Part shown: positions 22,671-32,552 of the stretch, one piece after another
Position numbering within the stretch: position 1 is the first letter of the stretch
Layout: each line of letters opens with the position of its first letter
Assembly: GCA_963575745.1 (NCBI GenBank)
Contig: CAUYUJ010009779.1
Location: forward strand, 1-64,000
DNA length: 64,000 nt
Direction: 5' to 3'
Origin: Prorocentrum cordatum
Taxonomy: Eukaryota; Sar; Dinophyceae; Prorocentrales; Prorocentraceae
The notes under the pieces: generated by a model
The model's database searches: none
Seen by the model: the letters and a program-made list of their open reading frames with translations, nothing else
Told to the model about the DNA's origin: nothing
Program-made: the position numbers and the translations under genes

Positions 22671-22811
22671 CTCACGTGGGCGTCTCAAACAAATAGCAAC
22701 CCAAAACGATTCAAGCAACATCCACTCTCCAAAAATGTCAAATTATCCCAGTGCGACCCTACCTAGGAGTTGGAGCCCCTAGGAAAGCAGCATTAGTAGT
22801 AACAGTGGCTA

Positions 22812-23826
22812 AACTAAGCTAAAGCTAAGCTAAAGCTACGCTAAAGCTAAGCTAAAGCTAAGCTTTAACTAAGCTAAAGCTAAGCTGAAGCTAAGCTAAA
22901 GCTAAGCTAAAGCTAAGCTGAAGCTAAGCTGAAGCTAAGCTAAAGAAGAGCTGAAGCTGAGCTAAAGTTAAGCTAAAGCTACGCTAAAGCTAATCTAAAT
23001 ATAAGCTGAAGCTAAGCTAAAGCTAAGATGATGCTAAACTAAAGCTAATGTAAAGCTAAGCTAAGCTAAGCTAAAGCTAAGCTGAAACTAAGCTAAAGCT
23101 GAAACTAAGCTAAAGCTAAGCTAAAGCTAAGCTGAAACTAAGCTGAATCTAAGCTAAAGCTGAGCTAAAGCTAAAATCAAGCAAAGATAAAGCTAAGCTA
23201 AAGCTAAGCTGAAGCTAAGCTGAAGCTAAGCTAAAGCTAAGCTGAAGTTAAGCTAAAGCTGAGCTGAAGCTAAGCTAAAGCTAAGCTAAAGCTAAGCTAA
23301 AGCTAAGCTAAAACTAAGCTAAAGCTAAGCTCAAGCTAAGCTACAGCTAAGCTAAAGCTAAGCTAAAGCTGAGCTAAAGCTAAAGCTAAGCTGAAGCTAA
23401 GCTGGCTGAAGCTAAGCTGAAGGTTAGCTAAAGCTAAGCTAAAGCTAAACTGGAGCTAAGCTGAAGCTAAGCTAAAACTAAGCTAAAGCTAAGCTACAGC
23501 TAAGCTAAAGCTATGCTAAATTTAAACTAAGGCTAACCTAAAACTAAGCTAAAGCTAAGCTAAAGCTAAGCTAAAGCTAAGCTAAAGCTAAGCTAAAGCT
23601 AAGCTCAAGCTAAGCTACAGCTAAGCTAAAGCTAAGCTAAAGCTGAGCTAAAGCTAAAGCTAAGCTGAAGCTAAGCTGGCTGAAGCTAAGCTGAAGGTTA
23701 GCTAAAGCTAAGCTAAAGCTAAGCTAACGCTAAGCTAAATATAAGCTAAAGCTAAGCTAAAGCTAAGCTAAAGCTAAGCTAAAGCTAAGCTAAAGCTAAG
23801 CTAAAGCTAAAGCTATAGCTAAAGCT
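22812..23826. repeat. 11-bp satellite (AAGCTAAGCTA), 1 kb
   Basis: Around 90 units of AAGCTAAGCTA with frequent GAAGCTAAGCT and single-base variants. A higher-order segment containing TCAAGCTAAGCTACAGCTAA and GCTGGCTGAAGCTAAGCTGA is present twice, starting at about 23331 and 23605 (offset 274 bp), showing segmental duplication inside the array. Confidence 0.95.
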
Positions 23827-24519
23827 CCCAGGGGACTGGGGGAACCGCGGGGCGGGGACTGGGGGAACCGCCTGGGGCGTGGTGTACTGCCCGGCCCCTT
23901 TAAGCTAAGAGAGTAAGAACCCTCTAGGCAGAGCCTAGGTAGGGAACTACTGATTGCACTGCTGCAGCCGTGTTGAATGACTGGCGGTTGGGAGTGGCAC
24001 TGAGAAAGACATTGCGGATGAATGATTATGATGGGCATTGTGCTGCGACAGAAACTTCTGACACGTGTCGGCACGTATGATGCACGGAAACCTGTGTACA
24101 ATTTTCTTGCTCCTACCGCCACCTTGGGAATTTCACGGGGGAGCCGGAGCGGACGCCACGGCAACACCGCATCACGACCAGGCAGGTGTGAAGCCCCCAA
24201 GACTGCCTCGGAAGCGTGCCGCTGGATCACAGGGGATACGTACGGTGTATCATTGGCTATCGCCCCGAATGGCTGACCCAAGGCCTGAACGAATACAACC
24301 ACCACAGAGTATCACGTTTTGTCCGGTCAGGTGTTCTGAGCGGTAGAAATGGAGGGAGGGATGCGGTGAGGAGGGGGGAGAAGTAGGAGAAGAAGGGTGG
24401 AGGAGGGATGTCCGTCCTCCAAGCTTCAATTGCGCACACGTGTTCAGCTGCAATGTTTTTTGTCACACAAGTGCTACCATTTTTGCCAGCGTTGATATCA
24501 ACGAACGTGTTACTGTACT
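23827..24519. other. no supported feature
   Basis: Starts with a duplicated GGGACTGGGGGAACCGC motif (23832 and 23855). Frames of 84-169 codons on both strands around 23800-24340 lack motifs and splice structure. Confidence 0.3.
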
Positions 24520-24850
24520 GTGGATGTGTCAGGTATGTGGTGCACTGTATGTGGTGCAGTGTAAATGATGTGAAACTGTTCGATGTAAGCTATGCCGTGT
24601 AATGTATGTAGTGTAAGCTAGGTGGTGCACGCTATGCGGTGAAGCCCATCAGGTGTAAGTTATGTGGTGGAAGCTGTGCAGTGCAAGGTAAGTGTTGCAA
24701 AGATGTAAACTATGTGGTGGAAGCTCTGTGGAGTAGGCGATGTAATGTGGGATGTGTAGCGAAACCAAAGTGAAGCAACTTTGTGGTATAAGCTATGTGC
24801 TGCAAAAGTCCGACGCAAGCGACACGGCCCAATCTACGTGGTGAAAAACT
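24520..24850. repeat. TTGCACAAC-type minisatellite, array 3 (inverted)
   Basis: Units such as GTATGTGGTGCACTGTATG and GTAAGCTATGTGGTG are the reverse complement of the motif at 17575 and 19560. Confidence 0.6.
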
Positions 24851-24854
24851 ATGC

Positions 24855-25190
24855 GGCCTACGGTCGGGCACAAGGCGCAACCGCGGCACACCAACCCAGC
24901 GCAAGTGGCGCTCAGAAGCGCCCATGATCGGGCACCAACTGGGCACGAGGCTAAACCCCAACACACACACACAATGCGTGGGGCGCCCACGAGGCGCCCG
25001 CGACTGGGCACCAACCCGGTCACCGGGTGCAAGGCGAAGCCCCCGCGGACCCACCCAGCGCACGGGGCGCCCAAGAGGCACCACCAGCCGAGCGCCAGGC
25101 GAAACCCTGGCGAAACCTCCCTGCGCACGGAGGCGCCCGACGAGGCGCCCATGGCCGGCCACCAACCAGGCACCGGGACACACCCGAATC
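24855..25190. repeat. about 95-bp minisatellite
   Basis: Three to four imperfect copies of a unit with GGGCACCAAC, CACCCAGCGCACGGGGCGCC and AGGCGAAACCC-like blocks. Confidence 0.65.
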
Positions 25191-25199
25191 CAGAGGGTT

Positions 25200-25331
25200 C
25201 CGAAGGGGGGTTTTGGGGAGGGGGTTTTCCAGAGAGGCCCCCCAGGGGCTCCGGAATCTCGTCAAAACGGGGAGTGCGAAGCCCCTGGGGGACCCCTCCT
25301 GGAAAACCCACTCCCCCAAAACCTCCTTTGG
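25200..25331. repeat. inverted repeat with about 51-bp arms
   Basis: The left arm (CCGAAGGGGGGTTTTGGGGA..., 25200-25251) is complementary to the right arm (...CTCCCCCAAAACCTCCTTTG, 25281-25331) with few mismatches; the loop is about 29 nt. Likely a foldback or MITE remnant. Confidence 0.75.
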
Positions 25332-25991
25332 AACCTTCTGGCGAACCCTTTTATTTACCATTCGCCGGCCCAGCGGGCCGGAGGAGGAGGAGGAGACGGA
25401 GGAGGAGGAGGAGGCGGAGGAGGAGCAGGCGCTCCAAAACCTCCAGTGAGCATTTGTGACTGCTTCCGGCTCGCGCGCGCGCGGCGGCCCCTCGGGGCCC
25501 GCGGACGAGACGTATACCCTGGCAAAGTGCCGGCGAGGTCGGGCCAGAGCTGCCGAGCTCCTGCTGGAGAGAACGTGGGGGGTTATAAGAGTTAAGGGAC
25601 TTGGAAATTGAGTTGGGCCAAATTGTAAATCCAGCTAAGTAGTTGCAAGTACTTGCAAGTAGCAGGCGTGTTGCTAGACGCAAAGCATTTTTCTGTTGGG
25701 GTGTTCGTATTCTACACAATGCGAAACGCAAGCCCAATATAGTGCATCACTGCATTTTTTTCATAAGGTCGATGCGGTCGGGCGCAAAAAACGCGTGTCA
25801 AACACGGCCGCCTACCACCTGAACATCGGAGGCACAAAGGCGATCGAGCCACCTCCACTGCGTCTGCAAGCCGTCGGGCGGCTCGCAATCCTCCTTACTC
25901 ACAACGACGCGCGCCCCATGTACTGCGCAAGTGCGCACGGCTGTTTTTAAGGTGGCCCTGTGTGGTGTGGGCCGCGAGAGCACGCGTGCAT
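25332..25991. other. no supported gene; short GGA run
   Basis: GGA/GCGGA triplets at 25380-25425. The end abuts the 3' end of the broken transposase-like gene on the minus strand. Nothing else recognised. Confidence 0.3.
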
Positions 25992-27164
25992 TCAACCATT
26001 CTCGTACATGGGGCACGCGCTCTGTGAATTCGGTGGTTTGCAAAAGCCCTGCACCATCGCTGTGATGATGTCGGTCGTGTGAAGCAACTGCACGTCATCG
26101 TCGGTCTCCACTAGAGACAACACCCCCATGGTACCATCGTAACAAGTAACAGTCCAGACAGAAACCAAAGACACCAGAGTTCCATTGACGGAAGCATGAA
26201 ACTAAATCTCGCCAACAGCCTTGTTGCCACCTGGCGCTGCGAACAAAACTATGCCCCGAGAGTGGCAGACAGTCAAGGAACAACAGCGAGCCGCCATGGC
26301 CGTGGTGACGGACTCCTGATCGAGTGTGGCGCCGAGCCTCTCCTCCAAGAATATGTGCATTTCCTTTGGTGCCGCCCTTGCGGGCTTCATCAGGCGCGGC
26401 GTGAAATCCAAAGCGTCGGTGCTGTGTAAGTTTGCCAAGTGAAGGCAGGTAACCTCAGACAACACGCTCTTCTCGGTAGCTTCCAACTGCAGGACGTCAT
26501 TGAGAAAACGCTTGGCCATCTTGTGTTTTCTCTCGTGCACGAAACACGAAAGAAGCGTTTGAACATTCTGTGGGTGCTTGGGAAAATGGATCAGCCAATG
26601 GTACTTTGGGGTCATGTAGTCCTGCCACTCTGCAGCTTCACAGGCGCCAAGGAAATCATTGGTCCTCTCCCTGAGAGTGGCGGGCGATGCGTGGCCGGAC
26701 ACCCCTGCAATTATGCGCCATATCAGGTCGCACATGCGAACGAAGGCCACGCGCGCCACTCGAGCAACACCCGTGGGGAAACTGATTCTCATAACATACA
26801 CGCACAGGATGGGAAGCAATGACAATGCCTCACTCGCTTGGCACTTGAACGATTTAGCCTTCGTGTGGGCCGTCTCGCGGCTCTTGAGAAATACGTTCGC
26901 CAAGTTGCGCCCGCTAATGCCCCCGCGGGGCAATGGCCATAGCCCGACGTATTCGTGCAACTTTGCGTATATGTCCGACACCCCATCGCTCTTGCAGGCA
27001 ACAAGGAAAAAAGGAACGTGGTGATGTTGAACACGCCGCGAATGAAGAATGCGTGCATCCAGTCGTGACAATGCTGGTCCACTGGCATGATGACGGTATC
27101 CAGCTGCGGGTCGAGCAGCATGTTCTCTGCGTTGTGGTTGATGCCGAACGCTTGTTCACGAATC
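25992..27164 (-). pseudogene. transposase-like gene, exon 2 (disrupted)
   Basis: Minus strand, starting after an acceptor-like GCCGCAG|GATTCG. The first frame gives EQAFGINHNAENMLLDP and the motif HDWMHAFFIRGVFN. The frame then changes near an A6/T6 run (27007-27012) to ACKSDGVSDIYAKLHEYVGL, followed by TPKYHWLIHFPKH, SCFVHERKHKMAKRF and EVTCLHLANLHS. An in-frame TAG at 26202-26204 interrupts GEI*FHASVNGTLVSLVSVW before a TGA at 25992. The D-W-M-H motif and the PKYH...FVHERKHK block resemble the layout of Tnp2/Plavaka-type (CACTA-related) DDE transposases; this is inference from pattern only. Two lesions make it a likely pseudogene, although the homopolymer frameshift could be an assembly error. 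Confidence 0.5.
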
Positions 27165-27359
27165 CTGCGGCAGCTAGCGATTCCCCCGCGCGCCCGCAAC
27201 GCATCGCCAGGGTGCGCCTCGCGCAGCGGACAGGCGATGCGCCGCGCGAGCGCGGGCGCAGGGGGATCGCGCACTTGATGCCCCCCCCCAAAAAAAAAGG
27301 GTGTAGGATGAGGAGGAGAGGAGGGGAATGATGAGAAGAATGAGGAGGAGGGGTGGCGG

Positions 27360-28418
27360 GGGGGGGAGGGGCGGGGGCTCAGGCGGGCAAGGGGACTTAC
27401 TCTTCCACCACCACTCTTCCCCTTCGGGATAAGTTTCGCGGTTGCAGCGGTTTTCATTGACGGGCGCAAATCCCAGCACAACGCATAATGTGCGCCTTTC
27501 TGTGCACAGCGTGCGCCTGCAAGATAGCCCGCGCTGGTTCGCGCGATTCCAATGGCGTTCTGGGCGCTGTGGTGTATAACCCGGCCATTTAGCAACGCAG
27601 CAGGATAACAATGACACAGTAGCAACACAACGCGTAGGCGTCGTGCACCATCCGTGCGATTCCAATGGCGCGTTTGGCGCTGCGTGCAATCAGACACGGC
27701 AGAAACGCAAGGCCGAGCCCGACCCATGGCGCAGTGAGAGGGCCCCAAGAAACCCAATAGAGCCCCGAGACGGCCCAAGAGCGCCCATGAGACCGTTCCA
27801 AAAATAGCCGACGAGGCTAGTTTAAACCATCTCGAAAGGCATGGGGATTCCGATGCCTCCAAGGCAGATCCAAGAGCCTTGCAAGAGCCCACCACGAGGC
27901 CCCGCAATTGCCTCTAAAAGAGCCCATGGCCCCAAGAGGCCCCCGATAGGCCGCGCCCAAAGGGATCCCTGACAGACCCCGTGCAGAGCCACCCCGCCCC
28001 TCCCCCCCTCCCCCCCCCTCCCCCCCCCCTCCTTTCTCCCCAATGCACTCCATGGGCACCCCTGGGCGGCCAAGAAACCCTAGTATGCCGCAAGAGGCGC
28101 CCAACGCGCGCCCGAGAGATACCCCGAGGGATTCAGCGACACACCCAAGAGGCCTCTGGCCCCTTCGCTCACGCCCCTCCTCCATCCCCCAACCTTCATC
28201 CCAGTCCTCCATCTCCTCTCCTCCTCCGCCCCCTCCTCATTCTCCGCGCCCTCATCAGATCCATCGCCCTTCCCCCCCCCCCCCCCTCCTCCTCCCTCAT
28301 CCATGCATTCCCCCTTCTCACCCCCGCAATCCTTCCAGCGATTCCCCCCCCCCCCCCCCCCCCCCCCCCCTGATCACCTCTACTCGCCTGGGCGTCGTTT
28401 CTGACTTGGTTGGCGGTG
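27360..28418 (-). repeat. Dr4 introner-like element, copy 2
   Basis: Lies in the intron between the two exons of the transposase-like gene. Has the CTTACTCTTCCAC...CTTCCCCTTCGGG block, CCCAAGA-type repeats (27730-28160), a pyrimidine tract with long C-runs, and the CTCGCCTGGGCGTCGTTTCT...TTGGCGG end. The middle carries a duplicated GCGATTCCAATGGCG motif. Same orientation as the gene. Confidence 0.6.
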
Positions 28419-28439
28419 ACATTCGAAGCGGCATGAATT

Positions 28440-28864
28440 TGCAGCCCCCCCCTGCAAGTCTTGAAGTCAGCATTGCTGTCTGTGGCGCGATGCGCAGCCA
28501 GTCTGCTAACGCTTCCCCTGATGTCGTCGTTCGTGGCAAAATCAATGTCACGCTCGCGCATGACATCTGCCCGCAACAAGGTCACCCCTTCTTCGTCCTG
28601 CAGGGAGCTGTCCATAGCAATGACGTTGCGGCACAGCATGCAACACCTTGTGCCGACATCACCTTTAACCAACCAGATTCATTTATGAGCCCCTCCGTCT
28701 TGCAGAACCATTCCGAGTTTGTAAAATGTTATGGTCGAGGGGTTCAGCGAGACGCCAGTCGTTTGAAGAGAACACTGCGCATTACAAAACAAATGTTTCA
28801 CGAGCATCTTGAAAGCTTGTGCAACGCCTGCATGGACATCACACACCCGTTTTGACCGCAAGGC
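28440..28864 (-). pseudogene. transposase-like gene, exon 1 (disrupted)
   Basis: Minus strand, after a CACAG acceptor-like site. Translation includes CDVHAGVAQAFKMLVKHLFC, GVSLNPSTITFYKLGMVLQD, then GGAHK and an in-frame TGA (28679-28681), then IWLVKGDVGTRCCMLCRNVI. The frame and sense continue through the stop, so it is a nonsense lesion rather than an end. The CCMLC pair of cysteines is followed by an acidic stretch and DFKT, after which the Dr4-containing intron begins. Read together with exon 2 the order (CxxC block, HDWMH, PKYH...HERKHK) is coherent for a single gene. Confidence 0.5.
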
Positions 28865-28868
28865 TGTG

Positions 28869-28883
28869 CCCCCCCCCCCCCCC
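28869..28883. repeat. poly-C run
   Basis: Homopolymeric C directly upstream of exon 1; similar C-runs occur at 28345-28370, 44208-44221 and 44339-44351, inside Dr4 copies. Confidence 0.8.
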
Positions 28884-28899
28884 CTCGCGCGCAGCGCGC

Positions 28900-29350
28900 A
28901 TCCCGTGCGACAACACCTGCAAGCAGGACTGCCCGTTTCCCGCTTTTGGGAGCATCAATATGGCCCCAAGATGGCCACAGAAGGCACCAGGAGGGGCCCG
29001 GTGCCCCCAAGGAGGCCAGAGCGCCCACGAGCGCCCCAATAACACCATAAGAAACGATTTTGAGGGCCTGGGGGAGGGCACAAATATAGGACCCCACCCC
29101 CCTCTTTTGACCGATGACCTCCTAGATTGCCCCACGAGGCCCTCCATGGATCCCAGGAGGGCCCCAAGAGAGCCCCAAGACGGCCCCAAGAGCCCCCCTC
29201 CCCCCCACCCCAGACCCTCCACAAGGGCTCCAAGAGGACCACCCTCGTCTCCCTGCCCACTTTGATTCACTACATGTGTCCCTTCTTGCCATTTCCCGTC
29301 AGCTCTCATGGGCAGGTCTTCTGAATGGGCTGGCGGGGTTATGCGAAGCG
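28900..29350 (-). repeat. Dr4 introner-like element, copy 3
   Basis: CCCCAAGATGGCC/CCCCAAGAGAGCCCCAAG repeats and the end block TCATGGGCAGGTCTTCTGAA, GGGCTGGCGGGG, TTATGCGAAGCGTGAAG. The last part is the common 5' head of the family when read on the minus strand (CACGCTTCGC, then CCCCGCCAGCCC). Confidence 0.6.
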
Positions 29351-29407
29351 TGAAGACTGCATACTCATATGTGCCATGTCGGCGTTCGTATGTAGAGATG
29401 CATAAAC

Positions 29408-29416
<9 letters not shown>

Positions 29417-29441
<25 letters not shown>
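29417..29441. repeat. (TA)n microsatellite
   Basis: Simple TA dinucleotide run. Confidence 0.9.
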
Positions 29442-29445
<4 letters not shown>

Positions 29446-29849
29446 TCGCAGCTGTGCGTGCATATACACGACATACACACCCGAGCCTTCAATGAACGCA
29501 AACATAAAGCGAACGCTAAACGTGAAAGTGCAGCCCTCGGGGGTGGCATTAAAGCGCCACCCGCGCGCGCTGCAATCCCTGCAAGTTGGCCCAGCAGGGC
29601 ATGTATAAGGCAAGCGAAATTTGCACGCCGAGTGCACGGGCGCTGCGTTGCAAGGGGGATTGCATAAGCTGTGCAAGCTTCCTTTTGCAATGGATGTCTT
29701 CGTCGGTCCCTCGTGGCGCTCGAACCCCTCCCCAGAACTACACATGATGCGAGCGGCTAACAGGGCGCCCCATCTATTCGCACGCTGTGCAATAGCAACC
29801 TGCCAATCATTAGCATCAATGCCAAAGCTTGGATGCAACGGCTCACACA

Positions 29850-31271
29850 TCAAGCATTCTTCTTGGATTTCCAAAGCTTGCTTGCCTCCTGGTACGTGTC
29901 CCTGGCAAACACGAGCTGCTCCTTCTCGTTGTAGCCGTTGTGTTTGGACCACGTGAGCGCCCTGCCGTACCACATAGAAGCGCGCGCGTTCATAGACCTC
30001 TGGCGGTCCTCTGGTCCAAACAACACCTTGAAAGCAACGGCTTTAGCAGCGCTATAGCCTGCGGGCCTCCTCAGAGCGGGCGACCCGACGGGCTTCTTCG
30101 CCACTCCAGGCGCCGCAGCACCTGCAGGCTTCTTGGAAACCGCCTTCTCCTTCTTTTTATCGGCCTTGCCCTTCAAGGCATTGAAAGCCTGCTTCTCGTA
30201 ATATTCCTGCTCCACCCGACCGCCATCGTCAGCAGCCAGCGCTGCTTCGGCGCCGCCGTGAGCAGACGCTGCCCCGACAGCGGGTGCCGCCGCCGCCTCG
30301 GGCTTGACGAGGGGAGTGGCCGCGGGCTCACCTGCGCTGTCTCGCGCAGCAGGCGTATGCGGAACGGTCTTGGGGGGGGGCCTGAACGAAGTAGTCGGAA
30401 CGTGGTGCGGCGCCGATTTGCCCGTAGACATCCCTGCCGCGTAGGCGTCATGTATATGCATCGCCATCTGCTCGAAGGAGCACTGCCCACGATTGCCCCC
30501 GCGAGTGGCTTGGATCCCGTGAGTGCCCCAGGAGCCAGCCCGTTCCTGAGTCAACAACTTGTTGTCTGAACGCAAGGGCACATGCTTCCCAAGTGTGATG
30601 TACTGGTCGATGAACTTTTCCACGGGCGGGTCGTCGTCGTCATAAGCTGCCTTGAAAGCCGACGGTGGCAAAGTCATGGGGCTCTCGGGATATGCAAGGA
30701 TGCTTGACCTTGTGAACGGCCCTGCCGTATCCTTCATATACTGAACGACGCCGCGGAACGTGTTGTAAATGCTATGGTAACTCGGCCAGTTCTTGTTGTG
30801 CGAGTGCTCGCAGTACAGCAAGATAACAACAACCTACTTGATGCATTTATCGTGCCCTGGCTGCGTAAGCCCCAGGCGGTGCAATCGATTCGAGATCACG
30901 TTGATCTTTTTGGTTTCGGATGCCCTGTAGTCCTCGAGAACTGCCCAATCTTTTGCAGACAGGTAATTGTGTACATGGGTCGACGATTGTTCGGTAGAAT
31001 CTGAACCCTCTGGCACACCTGTGGATACGGCAGCATTTGCGACCTTGCAATCAATTGCGCTCATCACCTCATCCTTGACATGTTTTACAGTGCACATCTG
31101 CTCAAGAAGGTCAGTGAGGACAACCGCATCTTGAGCTGACAAGCTTGGCAAGCTCGAAATCCAAGCGCATAGTGATGCAGACAACCTCTGCTGCAAATCG
31201 GGATTGTCGCGCTTAGCGATCAAGGAAGAAAAATCCTGAATGCCACGCTTGACGTCATCAATGCGCGTCAT
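29850..31271 (-). pseudogene. hypothetical protein, one in-frame TAG
   Basis: Continuous minus-strand frame of about 473 codons from an ATG at 31271 (MTRIDDVKRGIQDFSSLI) to a TGA at 29850, broken once by TAG at 30834-30836 (GHDKCIK*VVVILLYCEHSH). No frameshift accompanies the stop, so the two halves are one gene. The N-terminal part is helical and acidic (residues 1-130); the middle contains PSYHSIYNTFRGVVQYMKD; residues about 300-410 are Pro/Ala/Lys-rich with a basic KADKKKEKAVSKKP stretch; the C-terminus is YGRALTWSKHNGYNEKEQ and a Lys-rich tail. No domain recognised. The terminus of the recombinase element (31427) lies about 155 bp upstream of the ATG. Readthrough or a base error at the TAG are alternatives to a pseudogene. 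Confidence 0.55.
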
Positions 31272-31426
31272 GAGTGCAGTATGGTGCAGCCGGGAATAAC
31301 GACAACCAGATGCAGCACTCGCCGCCCCCAGGGCTTGAACAAATCATGGCAGCGCATCGGCGACAACGGATGACCGCATGCGCACCCGCGCAGGCATCAA
31401 TGTGGGAATGGCTTGCCAAGCTGGGC

Positions 31427-31521
31427 ATCCCTGCCTAGATGCTTTGCCCCAGCATCAGGGGGAGATCTCTGTCCAGCCCTCCTGGCAGGGACGCCCCCCA
31501 GCTTCGCGGCAAGGGAACCCC
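31427..31521 (-). repeat. split direct repeat B2 (outer 3' end)
   Basis: 95 bp beginning ATCCCTGCCTAGATGCTTTG and ending GCAAGGGAACCCC on the plus strand. Matches B1 (32251-32345) with two substitutions. Its low-coordinate edge is the predicted element terminus. Confidence 0.85.
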
Positions 31522-31928
31522 CTTTCTCCGTGCCGGCGACGTGCCTCGGGAGCCGGGGACCGAACGAGCGCGTGGCCCAGCCGCAATTGGGCGGGAGGGC
31601 GGATGAATGAAGAACGAGCGCAGTGTGGCGCGGGCACCGCCCGCAGTTGGGCGGGAGGGGGGAAAAATGATAAGTAATACCTGTTTGTGCGGGCCGAGCA
31701 CATCAGCAGCGCGGGGGCGTGACACCCCGAGCCCGACTCGACCCCCGAGCATCAGTTGGGATGCACGGGAGTGGGCCGCTTGCGCAAAGAACGGGCTCGG
31801 TGCCCAATAAGGAACACGACGCGGACATCAGTTGGGATGCCGGCCGCGCGAATCACAAGACATATCGGCATCAGTGCGCAGACCCGCGCATCAGTTGGGA
31901 TGCGGAGCCTGCGACAATTTACTATCTT

Positions 31929-31972
<44 letters not shown>

Positions 31973-32071
31973 GCTCTCTCTCTCACTCTCTCGCTCCCTC
32001 TCTCTCCCTCGCACACCCCTGCACACCCACTCACTGACTACCCAGCGCTAGCCTCCTGCTGCACAGATCAT
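31522..32071. other. spacer between B2 and A2
   Basis: Non-coding. Holds three copies of CATCAGTTGGGATGC (about 31750, 31828 and 31889) and a (TC)n run at 31925-32012. The triplicated 15-mer is GC-balanced and may be a recognition or structural motif of the element. Confidence 0.6.
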
Positions 32072-32250
32072 GCTTCTCCAGTGCTACTTCCAATCCGGAG
32101 CGGGATCAATCACAGGAGGTTGCGCACCGCACTGCCCGCATACGCGGACCCCCAGGCCATGACACGTGCGCTTCTGTAGCACCAGCTGGCGCAATCAGGC
32201 GTCAGATCGACACTTATCCGAAAGGCTTCGCCCTCCTCCTAAGTCGGTCA
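32072..32250 (-). repeat. split direct repeat A2 (internal)
   Basis: 179 bp from GCTTCTCCAGTGCTACTTCC to CCTCCTAAGTCGGTCA (plus strand). Matches A1 at 35721-35899 with only a few substitutions, for example CTACTTCC for CTGCTTCC and AAGTCGG for AAGTAGG. Confidence 0.9.
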
Positions 32251-32345
32251 ATCCCTGCCTAGATGCTTTGCCCCAGCATCAGGGGGAGATCTCTGTCCAG
32301 CCCTCCCGGCAGGGAAGCCCCCCAGCTTCGCGGCAAGGGAACCCC
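32251..32345 (-). repeat. split direct repeat B1 (internal)
   Basis: 95 bp immediately adjoining A2. Together B1 and A2 reproduce the junction that would form if the outer ends B2 and A1 were joined in a circle. Confidence 0.85.
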
Positions 32346-32552
32346 TTCGAGCCCAAACTCCCCCTGAGGCTGCCGGTCCAGGTGGGCGGCGGGCGGGTCG
32401 CGCAGCGAGGGCCAGAATGGCCGCTTAGCGTGTGTGCATGCGAAAATGGAAGGGTGGGAACGCGAGACGAAAGGAAGAAACCAGGCGGGGACCTCTTTGC
32501 TACCGTACCAAGAAACGCTCCTGGTTCGTTGGCAGACGCTGCCGAGGAGCCC

